Assembly: GCA_007124075.1 (NCBI GenBank) | Contig: SLFV01000555.1 | Location: 1-16,472, forward strand | DNA from: Roseimaritima sp. | GTDB lineage: Bacteria; Planctomycetota; Planctomycetia; Pirellulales; Pirellulaceae | Direction: 5' to 3' | DNA: 16,472 bases | Part shown: one piece after another, positions 6,999 to 14,515 of the stretch | How the letters are laid out: every line of letters begins with the position of its first letter | Position numbering within the stretch: position 1 is the first letter of the stretch | Notes under the pieces: generated by a model | What the model saw: the letters and a program-made list of their open reading frames with translations, nothing else | What the model was told of the DNA's origin: nothing | The model's database searches: none | Program-made: the position numbers and the translations under genes

Positions 6999-7223
6999 AT
7001 GGTATCCACGATCGACCGCCTTGAAGAAACCGTTGTCGTTGCACGGCAACTGCTTCAGAATAGCCCGATCGGAGAGCTTCGGTTTTTGCAGATTGATTCT
7101 GATGCGGGTAGCTTGCACATCACTGGACGTGTCTGCTGTTTCTACCACAAACAGTTGGCTCAGGAGACGGTGCGTTCGGTCGCGGAAGGGTTTCAGGTTG
7201 TTAACACAGTCGACGTTGACTGA
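6999..7223 (+). CDS. Small stand-alone BON-domain protein
   Basis: ATG 6999 is preceded by AAGGGAG (6986-6992) at 6-bp spacing and gives 74 residues. The frame is open back to GTG 6876, but that extension has no ribosome binding site and unlikely composition, with many Cys and Trp. Almost the whole protein is one BON domain: a helix (TVVVARQLLQ), then LRFLQIDSDAGSLHITGRV with the central Gly, a helix (KQLAQETVRSVAEG) and the last strand VVNTVDV. BON domains usually bind membranes or ligands in periplasmic proteins such as OsmY. This one has no signal peptide or membrane helix and should be cytoplasmic if the start is right. Two adjacent Cys (46-47) follow the central strand. Function unknown. 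Confidence 0.8.
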   Translation: MVSTIDRLEETVVVARQLLQNSPIGELRFLQIDSDAGSLHITGRVCCFYHKQLAQETVRSVAEGFQVVNTVDVD

Positions 7224-7237
7224 CGGGCGATTGGTAT

Positions 7238-7275
7238 TTTCGACCTCCACCAGTAGAAGACTCCTCCGGTCGAAA
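7238..7275. terminator. Inverted repeat between convergent genes
   Basis: TTTCGACC (7238-7245) and GGTCGAAA (7268-7275) are perfect 8-bp arms around a 22-base loop, in the 67-bp gap between the ends of the BON gene and the giant - strand gene. The position suits a shared, bidirectional transcript end. There is no long T-tract on either strand, so termination strength is uncertain. Confidence 0.45.
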
Positions 7276-7290
7276 CAGCCAGAGGGTTGC

Positions 7291-10200
7291 TCAGCCTTCC
7301 CAGCGTGCAAGTTCGGCGGTATAGCGTTGAAGCTTCGGGCGGTTTTTTTCCAGCCACATCAAGCCAACCAGCAGGCCAATCCCGCTTCCTATGCCGAACA
7401 CCCACCACGGCCACACCGCGTCAATCGCAACCTGGGCATGCCACACCATGCTAAGCACGCCCAGCAGGACAAATCCGGCCCCCAAATACAAAAAGGGGCG
7501 AATCCGCAGCACGATCCCGGTTAATACGCCCGCCAGCGATAATCCGATCAGGATCATGGGGCCGCTAAGCGACGTGCCAACTTGCTGAACAAACATATCC
7601 GCAGTACTGGCGACGTAAATCAACAAGGTCGCTGCATAACGGACAGCGGCCGTTGATTGCGGCCCTATCCGTCGCCGGTTCAGATGCGTTACGACTAACA
7701 CACACACCGCTGGCGGAATCAACCAGGCCTGGGGATGAAGCCAAAACGACCAATCCTCCCGTTGGGCCAGAATCACCCATAGGGAGGCATTGCCCAGTAA
7801 AATCGCTCCGATTTTTGGCATCGCCCGTCTCCATAAGCAGCACAAGAAGACGTAGTATCCCGTGGCAACCATCAACAACGCGACGTAGGGGACGTTGCTG
7901 CCCGTAATGAACCAGTCTCCGCCACGGATGGATTGACCTGATATCCAAAATCCGATTGCGGGGACCAACGGCAGGTACAAAGCGGTGGGTGCCAAGGTGT
8001 CCGCCAGCAATGAATCCTCGCGTCTGCTGGCCCATTGGGTCAGGCCCACGCCGATAAACGCTAACAGCAAAACCACAAATGGCCAATAAACCGATAGTGC
8101 CGCAAAGAACAGTCCGTAGTTGCACAAGTGAAAATGCAACCACGTGACCAGGGCTAATCCCTGAGAGGCATAAATCAAAGCACGGCGTTGCCAAGGTAGC
8201 GGTTGCAACGTTTCCGCCAGCCGAAATCCAGGCCCCGTCATTACGGCAATGGCGGCTAGAATGAGGCTTTGGATTCCCAGTAAAAATCCGACGCCGATGA
8301 TCAGCACTCCGGGAAGCTGTGCGAGTCGTGGGCTGTGGTCTTCCTGGAATTCCAGCCCCAGCATGATCACCAAAGTCAGACAGCATACGAGCAACGTGAC
8401 GCGTGTCCCGAAAGCCAGCGGAGCGTGCCAGTCCAGCAGCAGGCGAGCCCCAAATAATCTGGGAAGCACAAGGGCCATGAATCCTGTCAGAAACACCGTG
8501 GCAACAAACCACTGCATCGTTGCGTGTAACAAAGGAAACGGACTGTCACTCGGCACAATCGATGCCAGGAGCCCCACCACCAATAGGCCCGTTGCGACCG
8601 CCAGGTAACGCAACCCCGAACGTCCGGTTAACTCGCTTAGCTCATATAGCGACAGCATGCCTAAAATCACCGCGACCACAGTCAGTCGTGCCGTGCGCGG
8701 ATCCGCATCGGACAATATCAGCGTCACGCAGAACCCAGTGCCCAGGGTAATCACCCCCAGCGTCAAATTACGAGCCGCATCCAGCAGCGGCACAGTTCCC
8801 GCAGATAAACTGGTTATCCAGCCCGAAGCCCGTCGATGCAGCAGACGCGTTGTCGGAGCGATTCGGAACACAAACAGGGTCAGTGCAAAAGCTGGCGAAA
8901 CGATTGCCAACATGATTCGCTGCGAATCATTGGGGGCAAACAGTATGTCCGCCGCCTGTAGTGTGATGATCGCGACCGATGCCAACAAACAAATAAAAGC
9001 TCGACTCCAAGTCGCCCGCCAACCAGGTTGTACCACCGTAAACGCAGCCGCAGCGACATACCCAAGCAATCGCCACCACTGCGGGGCGTTCGGTTCCAGT
9101 GGTTGATAGGATAACGCCTCCCCTACAAAGACCAACGCAAACGCGTCACAAATCGCCACCACGGATAATAATCCCATCAGCCCACCATCGGCCAACACAC
9201 CCCAGGATTCAAAGGGGGCAGCCTGCAGGGTCTGGCGATCAAACAACCGCAGCGAGGTGATTCTCCAAAAGATAATCCAGCCAGCAAGCCACAAAACCAG
9301 CAAACTGAAATTAGATTTCGTATCCAGGCTGTAGGTCATCGCAGATAGTTGCAACACATGCCATCCGCCCAGCACGACGACCAACCAAGCCAATACGACG
9401 CAAAACCGGGCTCGACCATGCCCGGCCGGTTCGCGGCCAACCAGCGCCACCAGACACCCCAGCAAAATCGCTGCGGTCAACATTTGACCATGAAACAAAG
9501 TGCTAACGAAATCGCCATGTTTAAAAGTCAGCAGCAACAGTAATGCGCTGACAATCGCGCAGAAAATGAAAGGGATTCTGCCGCGATCGTTCGCATACCA
9601 AACCAACCCGATCGCCAACGCGGAACACCAAATCGAAATTAAACTGGACAACGGATCAAAGCCAGCAAAGCTTGGCACCTGCAACAGCAACCAAACCATT
9701 TGACCAGCCAGCAACGCAAGGCCCAGCGGTATCATGGACAACGGTTTGATTCCGGTAACTGAAGATAGCGCTGCTAAAAAAGATGGCCGCTTTGCGATCA
9801 AACTGGCAATCCACAAGCCGCAGCCAACAAACGCCGTGATGACCGCCACCGCACCGGTCAGTGGACTCCAGGTCATTGCACCGAAGTAGAATTCCAACGA
9901 CTTTCCGACCGCCGTGACCAGTCCCGCCGCCATGACCCACCCCAATAAACGCCGTTCGGTTGCCGTCGGGATCATCCCGAGAGTCCCAGACAAAACCCAG
10001 CGATTCATGCCGATCCACGCAATACTACTAAGGATACCGATCTGGAAACACGCTGCCCAAGGAAGTGCAGCAGTCGTGGTGGGCATGATCGCGGCGGCCA
10101 ACATCATCAGGATGGCGGACGCCATCGCAAAGTTCCAGCCTCGCAGGATTTGACAGACAGATAGAACGATGGAACCGGCAACCCACCACATCGACAGTGT

Positions 10201-13200
10201 GGCAATTGGAAGTATCGGAGCGACCCTGCCATTTAAGACTTCGGGCATCCATACCGACCACAGGATCGAGGCAGATGCGGCCAATGTGACAAACAGCAAG
10301 GCTGGAAAGATCAATGGCGATGTTGCCGCCTGCATCACGAACAGACGATGCTGACGCGGCGACATGGTTTCTTCGCGATGCTGGGACTGCTGGTAGACAC
10401 CCAACAGCAACCAGCACAACAACCCCAGCAGCACGCCCGTCGTGGTCATTAAACACTGCCAAATTAATACTGTGGTACCAGGGACCGCTCCCGCACCTGC
10501 CCCCGCACCAAGCTGTGAAAGCTGACAGGCACCCCAGAAGACGAGCCCCAAAAACAGCGGTGGAAGGAGGGTGACGAGGCGATCACCCGGGCCGCTCAAT
10601 CCTCTCCGGTGTCGCCAGATCAATTGTGTCCCCGTTACCAACAACGCAGACAAGGGCACAGCCCAATGTATCCGGTTAATGAACCAACGATCCAGGTTTT
10701 CCAACGCAAGCTGCCCCGTGACAGCCGTAAGCCCCGCCAGCAATGCCAGCCAGCTTGCGGCATCCAGCAACCGTTGATCCAGCGATCTGCGCGCCTCTAC
10801 CATGGTATCTGCCAGCGCTGGCCAACCTAAGACAAGACCTTGGCGGACAAGGGTCCAGATCCCCGACGTCGCTGCGCAAACCAACATCGACATCCACAAT
10901 GCATCGCCTCGGGACCATGCCTGCCCCGACAACAACAGGTCGCGATCGATCCATAATCCGATCACAATCATCATTGCCAGCGAAATCATTTGCCCCAGTT
11001 GCAGCGACCCCCAACAGCGCTGCAACACCGCTGACCAACTGGACAGGCCAGCGGCCACCGCCAGGACGCTAACGCTCCAATGATAACTGTCGCTTGCGTA
11101 CCCACACGCCAGAACCGATACCGCTATCGATAGACCAATGACCACAGCACTTAAATGACGGATCGCAAGACCGGAGGCATGTGGGTGTTGCGGCAATCGA
11201 AGCTGAGTGGGTGGAACGATCCAGCGCGCGAATTGTTGCAGTGCTAGCAGGGTTGCAGCCCAAAACATCCCGAATCGCATCCATGCTTGCGGAGACCAAG
11301 TCCAGTCTTCCAACGGCAACACAAACGGCCGAACAACCGCAGCCCAAGCAAAACCGCTTGCCGCGATTACCATCCAGATACTGGGGTTCCACTGTCCCCG
11401 AAACAGCATCGCGACCAATGCGGTTGTCAACAGCACCGTGGTCACGAGCACCATCGATACGGGTCCTAGAAATTCCGTCGGTAATATCGTCAAAGTTGCC
11501 GCGATGAGGCTGCTGCCTAGCAACCAAATCCCACCAGCCAGTAACAATAGTTGGGTTAGGCCGCCTGTGCGGAACCATTCGCGCACTCTTCCAAGTGATG
11601 GCTCGTCAGTATTTCCCCAACGCTGCGGCAGCAGCACATCGGTGGGCTCGGATTGTCGCGGCGAACTGGCCACCTTCCGCCGTCGCCAGATTCGGCTTAG
11701 CATTCCCATGAAGCTGGCCCACAGCAGGCCCGCCACCATCGCTTCACCACTGCAAAGTTGCTCAAAAAGCGTCAGTTCGCGCCAGAACAACCCTCGGACC
11801 ATGGGCGCCGCGGACAACACCCAGACGATCCCCACTGGGAAATTGGCCAACACCTGCCAGAAGGTTGAACGTAACCAGTAGCCGACCAGTATCAGACTGA
11901 ACGACAATGTGATCGCCCAAATCAATGCCTCGCGAGCCGACGCCAGCGTCATCGGCAACAGCATCCAAGCCAAGCCAAGCAGCAACACAGTGGCAACCAA
12001 GCCCGTGATCTGATATCCGACTCGTCGTGCGCGACCGTGCAGCAACGCACCGCCGCCAGCAAGACCCACCAGCGCAGGTATCAGGGTGATCGATACCGGA
12101 AGGAAAACTTCGCGGTTCAGCCCCAGCAAGAAGTTGGCATAAGCAACCGAGACCCCGAGCGAAAACACGGCGATCGCCACGACCAATAAATGGTTGCGTC
12201 CGGCCAAGTTGCCCAAACGACGCTCCGCAGGACGACGCATGGCTCGCGTTATCATCAACCCCATCGCCGTAAGCACTGCAATGGCGGCAATCGATAGGGT
12301 CCCGATGGCGCGTGCCGCTATCCATGAATAAAAAGCAGGCAGGAGTGGCAACACCACCACTGCCCCACCAACGCTGAGCATCAAGGGCAGGGTCAACGCC
12401 CTGCCGACCAAGGCGCAAGAGCCGCGATGCAACAGTACAGTGTACACCACCAGCACGATCGTCAGGCTTCCCAAGGTGAGGGGATCGGTCACGTTTACCG
12501 TCTCGATCGCGGCCCCTTCGCCCCCTAGGCCGGCAGCCAAACCCGCCAGCACACTGAGCGGAACCAACAGTGTAGCGATAACCAGGACCGCGCGACTTGT
12601 ATGGCGTAGCTTCCAACGTCCCAAGGTGTACAAACCCGCCGCGAAAACCGCTGCATTCCCTGCCATCATGACCAGGGATGGTACCACCCGATGGGTTGAA
12701 ACGATCGTGTTCCAGAGACTAATCACCAAGCCAACAGAACAAGCAACAATCAAAACGCCAGCAATCAATTCGCCCCAGCGAATATTGTGACTGGCCAGGA
12801 ATGACCTGATCACCTCGGCTCTATATTTCCCGGAAACGGCCGCTGGTTCCACCTCCTCAGACGCGGTACCCCAAGGATCTTCTGGTACGATTACCGCGGG
12901 AACCAGGTCCTCTGAATCTACGCTGTCCGCAAAATTCCCAACGAAAGCTTCCGATTTGGCTGGAACGGGACCGGGGGTCGATACGGCGGGCGGGCGTAAG
13001 AAAACCTCGTCCGACATTGCCGGTGTCGGTGATCTTCGATCGCCGTCAGGAAAAGGATCCGCAGTTTCGACCGCAGACTTGCGGACCAAATCAATTAATC
13101 GCAGCGTTTCGGCTGTCGACAAACGACCTGTTTTTTGTACCTGCCGCAAGACGCGGATCGTTACCTCGATCTCATCATCAGCTCCGTGGACCGGTTCGCT

Positions 13201-13386
13201 TATCGAGTCGGTATTCGGGACAGGTCCAGAACGGAGCGTCCCCACGGATGAGGGGGACTTGCCCCAAAACAATCTGGCAACCGCAGCCATGGCTAGCCAT
13301 GATAGATGGCCCACGACAGTGATGATGCCCCAAACGACTAATAACGCTATCAGCACGTAGAACATAATCAGTGATGGATCCGTCAT
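7291..13386 (-). CDS. Giant polytopic membrane protein, 2031 residues, function unknown
   Basis: One uninterrupted frame encodes 2031 residues with about 55-60 hydrophobic segments by eye. An N-terminal hairpin of one or two helices (about 8-41) is followed by a hydrophilic, probably disordered cytoplasmic stretch (about 45-195). SHNIRWGELIAGVLIVACS (199-217) then opens the main membrane body, with RWKLRHTSRAVLVIATLLVPLSVL after the next helix. The rest is nearly all membrane helices with short loops, ending in WPWWVFGIGSGIGLLVGLMWL and a charged tail. The HNIRWGEL block and the WWVFG...LEKNR end recall large planctomycete proteins loosely related to DUF2157/DUF2339 membrane proteins; I cannot verify this. 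No transporter, enzyme or glycosyltransferase motif is visible. The ATG at 13386 has no clear ribosome binding site, and Met8 is an alternative start. It is monocistronic in this window. Confidence 0.9.
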   Translation of the reverse strand: MTDPSLIMFYVLIALLVVWGIITVVGHLSWLAMAAVARLFWGKSPSSVGTLRSGPVPNTDSISEPVHGADDEIEVTIRVLRQVQKTGRLSTAETLRLIDLVRKSAVETADPFPDGDRRSPTPAMSDEVFLRPPAVSTPGPVPAKSEAFVGNFADSVDSEDLVPAVIVPEDPWGTASEEVEPAAVSGKYRAEVIRSFLASHNIRWGELIAGVLIVACSVGLVISLWNTIVSTHRVVPSLVMMAGNAAVFAAGLYTLGRWKLRHTSRAVLVIATLLVPLSVLAGLAAGLGGEGAAIETVNVTDPLTLGSLTIVLVVYTVLLHRGSCALVGRALTLPLMLSVGGAVVVLPLLPAFYSWIAARAIGTLSIAAIAVLTAMGLMITRAMRRPAERRLGNLAGRNHLLVVAIAVFSLGVSVAYANFLLGLNREVFLPVSITLIPALVGLAGGGALLHGRARRVGYQITGLVATVLLLGLAWMLLPMTLASAREALIWAITLSFSLILVGYWLRSTFWQVLANFPVGIVWVLSAAPMVRGLFWRELTLFEQLCSGEAMVAGLLWASFMGMLSRIWRRRKVASSPRQSEPTDVLLPQRWGNTDEPSLGRVREWFRTGGLTQLLLLAGGIWLLGSSLIAATLTILPTEFLGPVSMVLVTTVLLTTALVAMLFRGQWNPSIWMVIAASGFAWAAVVRPFVLPLEDWTWSPQAWMRFGMFWAATLLALQQFARWIVPPTQLRLPQHPHASGLAIRHLSAVVIGLSIAVSVLACGYASDSYHWSVSVLAVAAGLSSWSAVLQRCWGSLQLGQMISLAMMIVIGLWIDRDLLLSGQAWSRGDALWMSMLVCAATSGIWTLVRQGLVLGWPALADTMVEARRSLDQRLLDAASWLALLAGLTAVTGQLALENLDRWFINRIHWAVPLSALLVTGTQLIWRHRRGLSGPGDRLVTLLPPLFLGLVFWGACQLSQLGAGAGAGAVPGTTVLIWQCLMTTTGVLLGLLCWLLLGVYQQSQHREETMSPRQHRLFVMQAATSPLIFPALLFVTLAASASILWSVWMPEVLNGRVAPILPIATLSMWWVAGSIVLSVCQILRGWNFAMASAILMMLAAAIMPTTTAALPWAACFQIGILSSIAWIGMNRWVLSGTLGMIPTATERRLLGWVMAAGLVTAVGKSLEFYFGAMTWSPLTGAVAVITAFVGCGLWIASLIAKRPSFLAALSSVTGIKPLSMIPLGLALLAGQMVWLLLQVPSFAGFDPLSSLISIWCSALAIGLVWYANDRGRIPFIFCAIVSALLLLLTFKHGDFVSTLFHGQMLTAAILLGCLVALVGREPAGHGRARFCVVLAWLVVVLGGWHVLQLSAMTYSLDTKSNFSLLVLWLAGWIIFWRITSLRLFDRQTLQAAPFESWGVLADGGLMGLLSVVAICDAFALVFVGEALSYQPLEPNAPQWWRLLGYVAAAAFTVVQPGWRATWSRAFICLLASVAIITLQAADILFAPNDSQRIMLAIVSPAFALTLFVFRIAPTTRLLHRRASGWITSLSAGTVPLLDAARNLTLGVITLGTGFCVTLILSDADPRTARLTVVAVILGMLSLYELSELTGRSGLRYLAVATGLLVVGLLASIVPSDSPFPLLHATMQWFVATVFLTGFMALVLPRLFGARLLLDWHAPLAFGTRVTLLVCCLTLVIMLGLEFQEDHSPRLAQLPGVLIIGVGFLLGIQSLILAAIAVMTGPGFRLAETLQPLPWQRRALIYASQGLALVTWLHFHLCNYGLFFAALSVYWPFVVLLLAFIGVGLTQWASRREDSLLADTLAPTALYLPLVPAIGFWISGQSIRGGDWFITGSNVPYVALLMVATGYYVFLCCLWRRAMPKIGAILLGNASLWVILAQREDWSFWLHPQAWLIPPAVCVLVVTHLNRRRIGPQSTAAVRYAATLLIYVASTADMFVQQVGTSLSGPMILIGLSLAGVLTGIVLRIRPFLYLGAGFVLLGVLSMVWHAQVAIDAVWPWWVFGIGSGIGLLVGLMWLEKNRPKLQRYTAELARWEG

Positions 13387-13695
13387 GGGACAGCGTCCAA
13401 GTTGACTGGCTGGCTAGGATCAAGAGTGTCCGAAAAGCTTACGCCCGGTCGTCGTGGGGCGCGGGAGCAAACCTGATTTTTTTCCGCCTAGCCCAAGCGA
13501 GTGGACGAAAAGGTTATCTGTAGCAATTGTACCGAGTTTGTTTTCCCGCAGCCCGTCAGGAATCGTTCGGAAACGTCGGTGGAGTCCTCCGTCGAACCAT
13601 TGCATTCTCGCGTTTGCGGGGGGGGGGGAGATTCCTGCCGCAAAGACGCGAGGCGGATACAGTTCTCACTCTATTGACGGTTGCCTGGAGAAGCT
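13387..13695. other. Divergent spacer between the giant gene and nei
   Basis: This 309-bp spacer must hold the promoters of both divergent genes. On the - strand, TACAAT (13531-13526) is a possible -10 box for the giant gene but has no good -35 partner. The part next to nei holds the poly-G hairpin at 13607-13652. A short - strand open frame at 13605-13420 is not convincing as a gene. I see nothing else recognisable. Confidence 0.5.
13607..13652. repeat. Bulged 13-bp hairpin with an 11-G tract at its loop
   Basis: The left arm CTCGCG+TTTGCGG (13607-13619) pairs with CCGCAAA (13638-13644) and CGCGAG (13647-13652), interrupted only by a GA bulge at 13645-13646. The run of 11 G (13618-13628) begins in the last two bases of the left arm and fills half of the 18-base loop. 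It ends 43 bp before the nei ATG, so it could lie in the nei leader. It lacks a T-tract and is not a standard terminator. Confidence 0.75.
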
Positions 13696-14484
13696 ATGCC
13701 TGAAGGACATACAATTCATCGGATCGCGAGAGATCACCAGCGTTGGTTCGCCGGACAGTTGGTCCGCGTTGACTCTCCGCAAGGCCGCTTCGCTAGCGAA
13801 GCGCAGCTTCTGGATGGTGGGCGGCTGGAATGCGTCGAGGCCTTCGGCAAGCATCTGTTCTACCAGTGGAATGACCTGCAGGTGGTGCACATCCATTTGG
13901 GCTTGTACGGCAAATTCCGGATACACCGACTTCCAGCTCCCGCTCCTCGCGGAGCCGTCCGCATGCGGATCGTCGGGACAGAGCGAGCATTCGACTTGAA
14001 TGGTCCACATCGTTGCGAGCGAATCGATCTTCAAGCTCGACACCGGCTGATCACGCGTCTGGGGGCGGACCCGCTACGGCCAGATGCGGACTGGTCCGCA
14101 GCAGCGGCTCGCATCCAGCGTTCGAAGGCGGAAATCGGCCGGTTGCTGTTAGACCAGTCGATCATCGCGGGCCTGGGAAACATCTATCGCGCTGAAATTC
14201 TGCATCATTTGCGCATCCATCCGCAACGGCTGGGACGACAGGTTACCGCAGAGGAAACGCAGCAGATCTGGGAATTAGCCCGACGCTGGTTACAGATTGG
14301 CGTGAAATACAACCGGATCATTACTGTGGACGCAGAAACCGTAAGCAAGCCACTGGGCCGACTGCGTGCGGGCGAGCGGTTGACGATTTATAAGCGCCCT
14401 CAATGTAGCCATTGTCACCAACCGATTTCAAACTGGTTGCAAGCCGGAAGGACCATCTTCGCTTGCAACCATTGCCAGAAATAG
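13696..14484 (+). CDS. nei: Fpg/Nei-family DNA glycosylase (endonuclease VIII type)
   Basis: This 262-residue base-excision repair enzyme should remove oxidised bases and cut the abasic site by beta,delta-elimination. It starts MPEGHTIHR: after Met removal, Pro is the Schiff-base nucleophile and Glu the general acid, and PEGHT points to the Nei rather than the Fpg (PELPE) branch. K52 in FGKHLFY is the conserved beta-hairpin lysine. The helix-2-turn-helix region includes IIAGLGNIYRAEIL (156-169) with the DNA-contacting Asn. A complete C-terminal zinc finger has C237, C240, C257 and C260, with the conserved Arg at R252 in AGRTIFAC. ATG 13696 has TGGAG 5 bp upstream; an in-frame TTG at 13681 would move Pro from position 2 and break catalysis, so it is excluded. 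All key residues are present, so it should be active. Confidence 0.93.
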   Translation: MPEGHTIHRIARDHQRWFAGQLVRVDSPQGRFASEAQLLDGGRLECVEAFGKHLFYQWNDLQVVHIHLGLYGKFRIHRLPAPAPRGAVRMRIVGTERAFDLNGPHRCERIDLQARHRLITRLGADPLRPDADWSAAAARIQRSKAEIGRLLLDQSIIAGLGNIYRAEILHHLRIHPQRLGRQVTAEETQQIWELARRWLQIGVKYNRIITVDAETVSKPLGRLRAGERLTIYKRPQCSHCHQPISNWLQAGRTIFACNHCQK

Positions 14485-14515
14485 GAATGTCGGCGGCAGC
14501 AGGCGGGGGGCGAAC

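Noticed and set aside
7565..8512. 315-codon - strand open frame inside the giant membrane protein gene
   Set aside because: It lies in another frame of a gene with clear continuous membrane-protein coding, and it is rich in Arg, Gly and His typical of shadow frames. The 284-codon frame at 11762-12616 is rejected for the same reason.
10488..10515. Gly-Ala repeat (LGAGAGAGAV) in the giant protein as a functional motif
   Set aside because: It is a short low-complexity loop between membrane segments caused by a small GC-rich repeat; nothing suggests a nucleotide-binding loop.
13420..13605. Possible 61-residue - strand small gene upstream of the giant gene
   Set aside because: No convincing ribosome binding site and no recognisable motif; it looks like chance coding in the divergent spacer.
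13674..13679. TTGACG as a -35 box for nei
   Set aside because: It lies only 17 bp before the ATG, so the -10 box would fall on the start codon.
13454..13999. 181-codon + strand frame running through the spacer into nei
   Set aside because: It overlaps nei in another frame, and nei has all its catalytic residues. The poly-G tract would also lie inside it.
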